A program made the translations under genes and the position numbers. The notes under the pieces are model-generated. The model had not been told where the DNA came from. It saw nothing but the letters and a program-made list of their open reading frames with translations, and made no database searches. From positions 58,072-122,071 of the forward strand of contig CAYZMH010000003.1 of NCBI GenBank assembly GCA_964479445.1: DNA of 64,000 nt. The letters run 5' to 3'. Source of the DNA: CAYZMH01 sp964479445. Lineage in GTDB: Bacteria > Bacteroidota > Bacteroidia > Bacteroidales > GCA-2748055. Positions 23,357-30,465 of this stretch are shown here, piece after piece. Each line of letters begins with the position of its first letter. The stretch's first letter is position 1.

Positions 23357-25608
23357 TGATCCGGTTTTTCTTCTTGTTCTTTTTTAGTCGTATTCTTCTG
23401 TCCTGATGTTTTTGCCTGCCTGTTACTCTTTGTTCCGGAGGCTGCCGGGGCCTTCTTCTTTTCCTCCTGTTTTGAAGATGTTTTTCTGCCCGTACCTTTT
23501 TTCGCCGTACCTTTTCTTTGTGTTGATGAGGCGGAGGATTTGGAAGCTGACTTATTTTTTTCTGAGGCATTCCCTTTTTCAGTTGTGTCAAGCTTCTTTT
23601 TCTTCTCCTTGGCCTTTTGTACCTCCTTCTGTTTCTCTTCCTCTTCCGGGGTTTTCCAGGGGCGTTCTCCAAAAATCTCTTCCAGGTCATCGCTGAAAAT
23701 CACCTCTTTGTCCAGGAGCCTTTCAGCCAGTTTGGTAAGTCCCTGCTTGTTCTTTTTCAGGATATCAAGGGCACGCTGGTACTGGGTTTCAATGATCCTG
23801 TCCACTTCTTCATCGATCAGTTCGGCAGTCTTTTCACTATACGGTTTATTAAACGAGTATTCTGATTGCCCGGAGGAGTCGAAATAGCTTTTATTACCTA
23901 GCTTTTCGCTCATACCGAAGTATGAGATCATGGCATAGGCCTGCTTGGTGACCCGTTCCAGGTCATTCAGTGCACCCGTGGAGATTTTACTGAAGTTCAA
24001 TTGTTCGGAGGCCCTTCCTCCCAGGGTAGCACACATTTCGTCTGCCAGCTGTTCGGTGGTTGTGATCTGCCGCTCTTCGGGAAGGTACCAGGCTGCCCCC
24101 AGTGCCCGTCCGCGGGGGATAATGGTGACTTTAACAAGCGGATTGGCATGTTCAAGCAGCCAGCTTACCGTGGCGTGGCCTGCTTCATGGAATGCGATGG
24201 TACGTTTCTCATCTTTCTTAATCACCTTGTTCTTCTTTTCCAATCCGCCGATGATCCGGTCGATGGCATCCAGGAAATCCTGCTTGTCCACTTTATCCTT
24301 GCTGTTCCTGGCCGCGATAAGTGCCGACTCGTTGCATATGTTGGCGATATCAGCGCCCGAAAAGCCAGGGGTTTGTTTGGCAAGAAAGTCCACGTCTACC
24401 GAATCAGCGATCTTCAGCGGTTTCATATGGACCTTGAAGATCTCTTTCCGTTCGTTCAGATCGGGAAGTTCAACATGGATCTGCCGGTCGAACCGGCCTG
24501 CCCTCAGCAGGGCTTTGTCCAGCACATCTGCCCGGTTGGTGGCAGCCAGGATGATCACGCCGCTGTTGGAGCCGAAGCCATCCATTTCGGTGAGCAGCTG
24601 GTTGAGGGTGTTTTCCCGCTCATCGTTGCCCCCGAAATTGGGATTGCGGCCCCTGGCGCGTCCAACGGCATCGATCTCATCGATAAATACAATGCAGGGT
24701 GCTTTCTCCTTTGCCTGTTTGAAAAGGTCACGTACCCTGGAGGCTCCTACGCCCACGAACATCTCCACGAAATCGGAACCTGACATGGAGAAGAACGGAA
24801 CGTTGGCTTCTCCTGCAACAGCTTTTGCCAGCAAGGTTTTACCACTTCCCGGAGGTCCGACCAGCAGGGCTCCCTTGGGTATTTTGCCACCCAGTTCGGT
24901 ATATTTTTTCGGGTTTTTCAGGAATTCGACAATTTCCCGGATTTCCACCTTCGCCTCTTCCAGTCCGGCCACATCTTTAAAGTCGACTTTAACGTGGGTA
25001 TCCTTGTCGAAAATCTGGGCCTTGGACTTACCCACGCTGAAGATGCTGTTGGCACCACCGCCACCCGGACCACCGCCGCTCATCCGCCTGAGCATGAAGA
25101 CCCATATACCCAGGATGAGCAGGAATGGCAACACCCAGAGCAGGATCTCTCCCAGGTAGTTCTTCCGGGTAACTGTTGTATAGGCCGGCCGTTTTTCGGG
25201 CGGCAGTTCGTTCATAATCTCATTGAGGTCCTGACCGAAGACATCGGGAAAGACAATATTGAAATAGTATTGCGGAATACTTTGTCCGAATACAGTATTC
25301 GTGCGTTTATCCCGCACCTCCTGGTAGCGGGGTTCGGAGAGACGTTCGGGTTTAATGTAGATCTCCACTTTCTCTTTGTTCACGATTACGATCTTGTCTA
25401 CATCGCCATCGCGCAACATTTTAAAAAAGGTATTGGAGTCGGTCTCCACCATCCCCCCGGAAGAGCCTACAAATTGCAGTCCCAGGAGAAAGAGCACGAT
25501 AATACCAATGATCCAATAGGAATTGAATTTTGGTTTATTATCGCCTTTGTTTGATCCGGGCGTGGTACCACCGGGTCTTCCCGGCCTGTTTGTATTTTGA
25601 TTTGACAT
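23353..25608 (-). CDS. ftsH: ATP-dependent zinc metalloprotease FtsH
   Basis: Starting at 25608 (MSNQNTNRPGR) the protein has 751 residues; an in-frame ATG at 25632 would overlap rsfS by 11 nt. Two membrane helices (YWIIGIIVLFLLGLQFVG and LLWVLPFLLILGIWVFML) flank a periplasmic domain. The AAA+ module has Walker A GPPGSGKT, Walker B IVFIDEID and the second region of homology ATNRADVLDKALLRAGRFDR; the protease site is HEAGH. It degrades misfolded membrane proteins and short-lived regulators. The last 80-90 residues, after GERPW, are an unusual tail very rich in Lys, Glu, Ser and Thr with little hydrophobic content. It sits in an rsfS-ftsH-DUF2007-cdsA-psd operon. Confidence 0.97.
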   Translation of the reverse strand: MSNQNTNRPGRPGGTTPGSNKGDNKPKFNSYWIIGIIVLFLLGLQFVGSSGGMVETDSNTFFKMLRDGDVDKIVIVNKEKVEIYIKPERLSEPRYQEVRDKRTNTVFGQSIPQYYFNIVFPDVFGQDLNEIMNELPPEKRPAYTTVTRKNYLGEILLWVLPFLLILGIWVFMLRRMSGGGPGGGGANSIFSVGKSKAQIFDKDTHVKVDFKDVAGLEEAKVEIREIVEFLKNPKKYTELGGKIPKGALLVGPPGSGKTLLAKAVAGEANVPFFSMSGSDFVEMFVGVGASRVRDLFKQAKEKAPCIVFIDEIDAVGRARGRNPNFGGNDERENTLNQLLTEMDGFGSNSGVIILAATNRADVLDKALLRAGRFDRQIHVELPDLNERKEIFKVHMKPLKIADSVDVDFLAKQTPGFSGADIANICNESALIAARNSKDKVDKQDFLDAIDRIIGGLEKKNKVIKKDEKRTIAFHEAGHATVSWLLEHANPLVKVTIIPRGRALGAAWYLPEERQITTTEQLADEMCATLGGRASEQLNFSKISTGALNDLERVTKQAYAMISYFGMSEKLGNKSYFDSSGQSEYSFNKPYSEKTAELIDEEVDRIIETQYQRALDILKKNKQGLTKLAERLLDKEVIFSDDLEEIFGERPWKTPEEEEKQKEVQKAKEKKKKLDTTEKGNASEKNKSASKSSASSTQRKGTAKKGTGRKTSSKQEEKKKAPAASGTKSNRQAKTSGQKNTTKKEQEEKPDQ

Positions 25609-25621
25609 CGTTCTTCTCGTT

Positions 25622-25996
25622 TTACGTAACATCCTCTATTTTTTCAATCTTACCATCTGCCCAGAGTTCTTCAAGATTATAGAAGTTTCGTTTCTCTTCA
25701 AGGAAGATGTGTACCAATATTTCGAAGTAATCCATCAGTACCCACTGGCAGTTGTCTGTCCCTTCAACGTGATGGGCAATAATCCCCGCTTTTTGCTTAA
25801 GATTTTGCTGAACCTCATCCACAATGGCATCAACCTGCGTCGTAGAAGTACCGTGGCAAATGACAAAATAATCGCTTATGGAGTTGTGTATATTCTCTAG
25901 ATTAATGGATATCAGTTCTTTCCCTTTCTTTTCCTGTATCGCCTCCAGGATGAGATCTAATTTTTCAGTTGTGCTTTTTTCGCCGTTATTCGTCAT
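25622..25996 (-). CDS. rsfS: Ribosomal silencing factor RsfS
   Basis: A 124-residue RsfS/YbeB-family protein. It binds ribosomal protein uL14 on the free large subunit and blocks subunit joining when nutrients are short. Conserved stretches include SISDYFVICHGTSTTQVDAIVDEV, GIIAHHVEGTDNCQWVLMDYFEILVHIF (family core WVLMDYGDVVVHIF). It is the first gene of the ftsH operon and is preceded by a TACCTTTG promoter element 14 nt before its ATG. The following ftsH begins 13 nt after its stop. Confidence 0.93.
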   Translation of the reverse strand: MTNNGEKSTTEKLDLILEAIQEKKGKELISINLENIHNSISDYFVICHGTSTTQVDAIVDEVQQNLKQKAGIIAHHVEGTDNCQWVLMDYFEILVHIFLEEKRNFYNLEELWADGKIEKIEDVT

Positions 25997-26010
25997 TATT
26001 AATCCCCTGT

Positions 26011-26018
26011 CAAAGGTA
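26011..26018 (-). promoter_or_regulatory. Bacteroidota -7 promoter element before rsfS
   Basis: Minus-strand TACCTTTG, a full TAnnTTTG match, ends 14 nt before the rsfS ATG. The expected start point would leave a leader of fewer than ten bases. No good -33 box was seen. Confidence 0.45.
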
Positions 26019-26133
26019 ACGTTTTTTAGTGATTTCTATAATCTTATAATCATCTACAAAAATAATGGTATTTTTAAGACATGTTGCTTTCTCTTTTGTT
26101 TGACACGGACCAAAAAATCTCAAAAACTGTACC

Positions 26134-26868
26134 ATGGAGTATACATTGAGCCATTTAGGCACCACCGGTTCAACCAACAGGGAAGCCCGGGAGCGAATAA
26201 TGGCAGTGCCGGTCGGCTCTCACACCTTTTTAACTGCTGATTATCAGACGGAAGGGCAGGGCAGGGGAGGTAATCAGTGGTATAGTGAACCGGGCAGAAA
26301 CCTGTTGATGAGCTGGATCTCCTTTCCTGCATTTTTGTCAGTGCCTACACAGTTTCAGCTCTCCAAGGCTGCATCGCTGGCTATTTGCGAACTTCTTACC
26401 CCGCGGGTTGGTTCTGTTGCCATCAAGTGGCCCAACGATATTTTAGTGGGTAACAGGAAGGTCGGTGGAATCCTGATCGAGGTGAATGTACAGGGATCAT
26501 CCATCAGGAATGCCGTAACGGGCATTGGACTGAATGTTAATCAGGAAGTGTTTCCCGGTTTTCCTTTCCCGGCTACCTCGCTCTACCTGGAAACCGGTCG
26601 GACTATGGAGATGGAACCATTGCGGGACGAGTTAATTCGCCTGCTCCTTGACCGGTATCGTGAACTGGAGCAGGGCGATCACCGCCAGATTGACAAAGTT
26701 TATTTGTCGCGTCTATACGGAATGGGTCAGTTACGTTCTTTCAGGACCGAGGGGGAATTAATAGGAGGTGAGATCACCGGTTTGAGTGAAACCGGGGAGC
26801 TGTTAGTCCGTAGCATGGGCAAAGAGCGATCCTACGGCATGCATGAAATCGCTATGCTTCATGACTAG
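26134..26868 (+). CDS. birA: Biotin--[acetyl-CoA-carboxylase] ligase, group I (no DNA-binding domain)
   Basis: A 244-residue catalytic-only biotin protein ligase. It adenylates biotin and attaches it to the lysine of biotin carrier proteins. Motifs: GSTNREARE at the N-terminus, GQGRGGNQWYSEPGRNLLMS (the biotinyl-AMP binding loop, normally GRGRRGRxW), KWPNDILVGNRKVGGILIE, and the GIGLNVNQ strand. A C-terminal SH3-like region follows. There is no winged helix, so it is not a repressor. It is divergent from rsfS and its last 4 nt overlap those of a convergent SRPBCC gene. A likely client is the methylcrotonyl-CoA carboxylase whose beta subunit is encoded at the left edge. Confidence 0.93.
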   Translation: MEYTLSHLGTTGSTNREARERIMAVPVGSHTFLTADYQTEGQGRGGNQWYSEPGRNLLMSWISFPAFLSVPTQFQLSKAASLAICELLTPRVGSVAIKWPNDILVGNRKVGGILIEVNVQGSSIRNAVTGIGLNVNQEVFPGFPFPATSLYLETGRTMEMEPLRDELIRLLLDRYRELEQGDHRQIDKVYLSRLYGMGQLRSFRTEGELIGGEITGLSETGELLVRSMGKERSYGMHEIAMLHD

Positions 26869-27275
26869 GACGGAAATTCGAATTTCTCCATCTGGTCGAC
26901 CAGGGATTCCGCAAATTGCCTCAGTGGTGACTTAATCATTGGGAGAAGGAATTGGCTGACTTCGGGCTGCACGGTAATCTTTATGCGGGTGTCTTCCGGA
27001 CTCACCTCCTTAAGCTGGATCCACAGGGTGAAATTGTATTGTGAAATGTCTTTATCGCTGGTTATCTTCACCAGGGAATGGGGCTCTTTCTCCTGGATGC
27101 GCATCCCCATTTTACCCACCGGGGAAACGGTAAACTGACATTGATCCTTATCCGATTGCCAGTCTTTTACACTCTCACCGGGAATTAGTCCTTCCAGGTT
27201 GTTTAAATCGGTGATAAACTGGTAGATATTGCTTGCGGGGCAGGTTGATTTTCCTATGCGGCTTTCAATTTTCAT
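26865..27275 (-). CDS. SRPBCC (START-like) domain protein
   Basis: A 136-residue single-domain protein. The pattern CPASNIYQFITDLNNLEGLIP at the start, four to five central beta strands and a long C-terminal helix (SPLRQFAESLVDQMEKF) are those of the SRPBCC/polyketide-cyclase superfamily, which binds hydrophobic ligands in a deep cavity. The ligand is unknown. Its ATG lies inside the 3' end of pyrE (11-nt overlap), so it is co-transcribed with pyrE, a pairing also seen in other Bacteroidota as far as I recall. Confidence 0.75.
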   Translation of the reverse strand: MKIESRIGKSTCPASNIYQFITDLNNLEGLIPGESVKDWQSDKDQCQFTVSPVGKMGMRIQEKEPHSLVKITSDKDISQYNFTLWIQLKEVSPEDTRIKITVQPEVSQFLLPMIKSPLRQFAESLVDQMEKFEFPS

Positions 27276-27912
27276 GGGTCACTCCTTTCCAGTTGGCGGG
27301 ATCTTCTCGCCATTGTTGCAGTATATTCAGATCCTCTTTCTTTATTTGTTTTTGCTCCAGGGCTGTTTCCAGCAATGTGTGGTAATTACTCAGGGTATCC
27401 AGTGGCACGTTCTCCTCCTCGAACCGGGTGTGTGTCTCTGCAAAACCATAGGAAAAGATGGCTGCCATTCCAAGGATCGTAAACCCAGCTTTCCGCAGGG
27501 CCGCCACTGCTTTCAGGCTGCTTCCACCGGTGGAAACCAGGTCTTCGATCACCACTGCTTTCTGTCCGTTGGATACCACTCCTTCGATCAGGTTTTCCAG
27601 TCCATGTTTTTTTGCACTGCTTCTGACATACACAAAGGGCAGGTTTAATGCTTCTGCCACCAGGGCTCCCTGTGCAATGGCCCCGGTTGCCACCCCTGCG
27701 ATGCATCCGGCATCGGGGTATTTTTGCCGGATCAGCTCAACGAAAGCATCTCGTATCTCAGAACGGATAACGGGGTAGGAGAGGGTTTTTCGATTGTCGC
27801 AGTAGATCGGTGATTTCCACCCCGATGCCCATATAAATGGAGTTGCAGGTTCGAGTTTAATTGCTTTACTTTGTAGCAGGAGTTCCGCAATTCGTCTGGA
27901 ATTATTCATCAT
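27265..27912 (-). CDS. pyrE: Orotate phosphoribosyltransferase
   Basis: A 215-residue cytoplasmic enzyme that makes orotidine 5'-phosphate from orotate and PRPP in pyrimidine synthesis. Motifs: FIWASGWKSPIYCDNRKTLSYP at the N-terminus, AGVATGAIAQGALVAEAL, YVRSSAKKHGLENLIEG (mobile catalytic loop) and the PRPP-binding VVIEDLVSTGGSS. There are two consecutive ATG codons (27912 and 27909). The start is only 7 nt from that of the divergent Nudix gene, and a TACATTTG promoter element lies just 4 nt upstream of the first ATG, so transcription probably begins at or inside the start region. Confidence 0.95.
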   Translation of the reverse strand: MMNNSRRIAELLLQSKAIKLEPATPFIWASGWKSPIYCDNRKTLSYPVIRSEIRDAFVELIRQKYPDAGCIAGVATGAIAQGALVAEALNLPFVYVRSSAKKHGLENLIEGVVSNGQKAVVIEDLVSTGGSSLKAVAALRKAGFTILGMAAIFSYGFAETHTRFEEENVPLDTLSNYHTLLETALEQKQIKKEDLNILQQWREDPANWKGVTHEN

Positions 27913-27916
27913 TCAG

Positions 27917-27924
27917 CAAATGTA
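27917..27924 (-). promoter_or_regulatory. Candidate -7 promoter element of pyrE overlapping the Nudix start codon
   Basis: Minus-strand TACATTTG is a full TAnnTTTG match. It contains the ATG of the plus-strand Nudix gene (27920-27922) and ends 4 nt before the first pyrE ATG. Initiation about 7 nt downstream would give a leaderless or nearly leaderless pyrE mRNA starting near the second ATG. No -33 match was found at standard spacing. Confidence 0.4.
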
Positions 27925-28534
27925 TAAAGTTTTTTTCAAGGACAGAACAGTATATTTTGGGGATGATTTTTCAAAGGCATTTGGAAAAAACAAGGGACTT
28001 TTCTACCGTTACAATAATATACAGGAGCTTACTGAACTGATCGATGTCTTCTTCGTCCTGAAGAAGATAGACCAGTTATATATATTTCACGATGATATTC
28101 TCACCCTTGTGGAGGAGTTTAAGGCCTGTTTCAGAATAGTGGAGGCAGCCGGAGGGGTGGTGCTCAACGATTCGGGTCAGTTTCTTATCATGAAACGGGA
28201 TGGTATCTGGGACCTGCCCAAAGGAAAACTGGAAGAGGACGAAGATTTTGAGATGGCGGCTCTGCGCGAGGTGGAAGAAGAGGTGGGAATTAACGGATTG
28301 CAGTTGAAGCAACCGATCATGTCCACGTATCACACCTATCACCTGGAAGAGAACCGGGTTCTTAAAAAGACCAAATGGTTTGAAATGACCTATACGGGAG
28401 ATGCCGATCCCGTTCCGGAGACAGCTGAGAATATTACGGAGATCAGGTGGGTTAATCCCGGTGAGACAGGTTTTATTCGTGAAAATACCTATCCCAGTGT
28501 CCTTGATGTGCTCTACATCAAAGATCTTCTCTAG
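27920..28534 (+). CDS. Nudix hydrolase
   Basis: A 204-residue protein. The first 70 residues form a separate N-terminal region (MYKVFFKDRTVYFGDDF) of unknown role; the Nudix domain follows, with the complete box GKLEEDEDFEMAALREVEEEVGI spread over about residues 94-116, which binds magnesium and cleaves a nucleoside-diphosphate-linked substrate. EAAGGVVLNDSGQFLIMKRDGIWDLPKG precedes the box, giving the GG-V start typical of (di)nucleotide hydrolases. Substrate cannot be predicted. Its 3' end overlaps by 17 nt the convergent thioredoxin-fold gene, and its start is 7 nt from pyrE. Confidence 0.88.
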   Translation: MYKVFFKDRTVYFGDDFSKAFGKNKGLFYRYNNIQELTELIDVFFVLKKIDQLYIFHDDILTLVEEFKACFRIVEAAGGVVLNDSGQFLIMKRDGIWDLPKGKLEEDEDFEMAALREVEEEVGINGLQLKQPIMSTYHTYHLEENRVLKKTKWFEMTYTGDADPVPETAENITEIRWVNPGETGFIRENTYPSVLDVLYIKDLL

Positions 28535-29957
28535 TACGCATAATTCTGAAAAGTTGTTCTTCAAAGCCCTCCGAGGGGAGGGTTGCCGGTGACTGAATGA
28601 GTTTGCCATCCGGACCGATCAGGTAGGAGGTTGGGTAGGCTCTTACATTATAGGACTCCAGGAGGTTGTAATCATTCCCGAAGTAGAGGGTTTCCCAGTG
28701 GTAGTCGTTCCGTTTCATAAACTGCACCATCTTTTCATGACTTTCGGCTATCATAATCGTCACTATATCAAGGTACTCTTTATGTTTCCGGTACATTGAT
28801 TCCAGGTATGGGTACTCCATCATGCAGGTGTAATTATCGGGGCTGCAAAAATTGAGGTAGATGTATTTTCCTTTGAAATCTGAAAGGCTTTTGCTAATTC
28901 CGTTTCGATCGGAAAGACTGAATCCGGGAGGTGGTGTGCCGATCATTAGATTGGTGAGTTTTTCATGAACTCCGCGGGCCAGCTTTGTATAGGAAGGCAT
29001 TGAGGGATTTGCCTGCAGGGAGTCAAGGATGATCAACAACGCCTCCTTGTAGAAATAATCCTCGTAGAAGTGCTCTTTTACTTCTTTAAGGATCACCAGG
29101 TCTGCAATGGTATCGGATGGTATTGCAGGATGGTTCCTGAGATTTTTTCTTAATGCCTGCAGGTTGTGTTCCCGGTTAATTACCCGAAGCAAATTATTTC
29201 CTGCAGGAGTTCGTGCAAAAAAGAAAAGAAATTTGTCGTACATCTTGTTGAACAGCTCCATGTAGGCAGGATTGGCTAAAGCCGGAACCGGACTCCGGAG
29301 GTATTGATCGTGGAGATATTTTAATTTCTTATCCCCGCTGTTGATCTGGAGCAGTCCGTACCGGTAGTGCCGGTAACGCTCAAAATAGCCGGAAGTGTCA
29401 TTCCTGTATCTCTGTTCCACCGTTTGTACCAGGGAATCGGTATGGTATTCCTTATTTTTTCTGCGAGCCTCCATGAGTTCTTTGTTCCTGGCAAAGATCA
29501 GTGTGTCAAAGCGAAATATCCTGGTATTCAGGTCTGAGGGAGGCTTGATGAGATTGCTGTCAGGGAGGGATCGCTGTTCTTTGACCCTCAGATGTACGCG
29601 CAGAGGTTCGAAATATGGATTTCTTTTGTCGGTTTCTGTTATCTCCCTGCGTGGTGGTAAATATACCCGGTAGAGGTTACCTGGTTCGACCAGCAGAATA
29701 GTGCGGAGAGCCCCCATATTCATGCTGATCCAGGAAAAGGGCTCTGCTTCAAAGCAGGCGCGGAACGCTCCCTGATCGTCAAAATAGAGCGTATCCAGGG
29801 TTTTCGTGGCACCGGTAAAGGGATTGGAGATCGTGTATATCCGGAACGATTCACCGCTGTATTCAGGATTTTCTCCTTCCACTATTACTTTTTGTCCCGG
29901 ACTTTTTGAACTGATCATAGCTGTCAGAAGCAGCATGAACAGGAATCGTATGCGCAT
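28518..29957 (-). CDS. Secreted thioredoxin-fold (TlpA-like) protein with an atypical redox motif
   Basis: A 479-residue exported protein with a signal peptide (MRIRFLFMLLLTAMISSKSPGQ). Residues about 25-330 are an N-terminal region of the kind found on Bacteroidota TlpA-like proteins; residues about 335-475 form a thioredoxin fold (GTPPPGFSLSDRNG, FKGKYIYLNFCSP, VRAYPTSYLIGPDGKLIQ with the cis-proline). The redox site is not CXXC: aligned on the conserved E-x-P after the motif, the sequence is NYTC, so the nucleophilic cysteine position is asparagine; an extra cysteine lies six residues before the retained one. It may be a single-cysteine or CX6C enzyme, or a binding protein. It ends within the convergent Nudix gene and starts 1 nt after coaD. 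Confidence 0.8.
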   Translation of the reverse strand: MRIRFLFMLLLTAMISSKSPGQKVIVEGENPEYSGESFRIYTISNPFTGATKTLDTLYFDDQGAFRACFEAEPFSWISMNMGALRTILLVEPGNLYRVYLPPRREITETDKRNPYFEPLRVHLRVKEQRSLPDSNLIKPPSDLNTRIFRFDTLIFARNKELMEARRKNKEYHTDSLVQTVEQRYRNDTSGYFERYRHYRYGLLQINSGDKKLKYLHDQYLRSPVPALANPAYMELFNKMYDKFLFFFARTPAGNNLLRVINREHNLQALRKNLRNHPAIPSDTIADLVILKEVKEHFYEDYFYKEALLIILDSLQANPSMPSYTKLARGVHEKLTNLMIGTPPPGFSLSDRNGISKSLSDFKGKYIYLNFCSPDNYTCMMEYPYLESMYRKHKEYLDIVTIMIAESHEKMVQFMKRNDYHWETLYFGNDYNLLESYNVRAYPTSYLIGPDGKLIQSPATLPSEGFEEQLFRIMRTREDL

Positions 29958-29958
29958 T

Positions 29959-30429
29959 TTACATGTAATTTTTGATATCGATACCCTCGGGAAGGAACTG
30001 GGATGCGTCTCCCCTGTTGCGGATGATATCCCGGATAATCGTGGAGTTCACCGGGGTGTGTTCGGGGCTGGTAAGGAGGAAGATGGACTCCACCTCCGGG
30101 AGCATGCGTTTATTAACCTGGGCGATAGCCCGCTCATATTCAAAGTCAGCTGCTGTTCTTATTCCCCTGACCATATAGTTGGCATTCACCTTTTTGCAGA
30201 AGTCAACCGTAAGTCCTTCGAAAGCATCTGCACTTACTTTTTCCATATCGTGGAATATATCATTGATCATGGCTACACGGGATTCCACGCTCAGCAATGC
30301 ACGTTTCCCCGTATTAATCCCTACTGCTACAATAAGTTGATCGAACAGGTGGACAGATCTTCGTACCACCGACTCATGCCCTACGGTGAATGGATCGAAG
30401 GAACCCGGGAAAACAGCGATTTTCTTCAT
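29959..30429 (-). CDS. coaD: Phosphopantetheine adenylyltransferase
   Basis: Start at 30429 (MKKIAVFPGSFDPFTVGHE), since the codon further upstream is TTG and the family begins at this methionine; length 156 residues. It adds AMP to 4'-phosphopantetheine, the fourth step of coenzyme A synthesis. The nucleotidyltransferase motif is TVGH, the second signature is MVRGIRTAADFEYE and the third is VNSTIIRD (family SSTLVRE). A TACTTTTG element lies 9 nt upstream. The next gene on the strand, a thioredoxin-fold protein, starts 1 nt after its stop. Confidence 0.95.
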   Translation of the reverse strand: MKKIAVFPGSFDPFTVGHESVVRRSVHLFDQLIVAVGINTGKRALLSVESRVAMINDIFHDMEKVSADAFEGLTVDFCKKVNANYMVRGIRTAADFEYERAIAQVNKRMLPEVESIFLLTSPEHTPVNSTIIRDIIRNRGDASQFLPEGIDIKNYM

Positions 30430-30438
30430 TTTTTTTGT

Positions 30439-30446
30439 CAAAAGTA
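30439..30446 (-). promoter_or_regulatory. Bacteroidota -7 promoter element before coaD
   Basis: Minus-strand TACTTTTG fits TAnnTTTG and ends 9 nt before the coaD ATG, again implying a very short leader. No -33 element was identified. Confidence 0.4.
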
Positions 30447-30465
30447 ATGGTTTTTCATGAAAGTA

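Noticed and set aside
23945..25159. 404-codon plus-strand frame opposite ftsH
   Set aside because: Serine-rich shadow of the conserved AAA+ protease; no family features.
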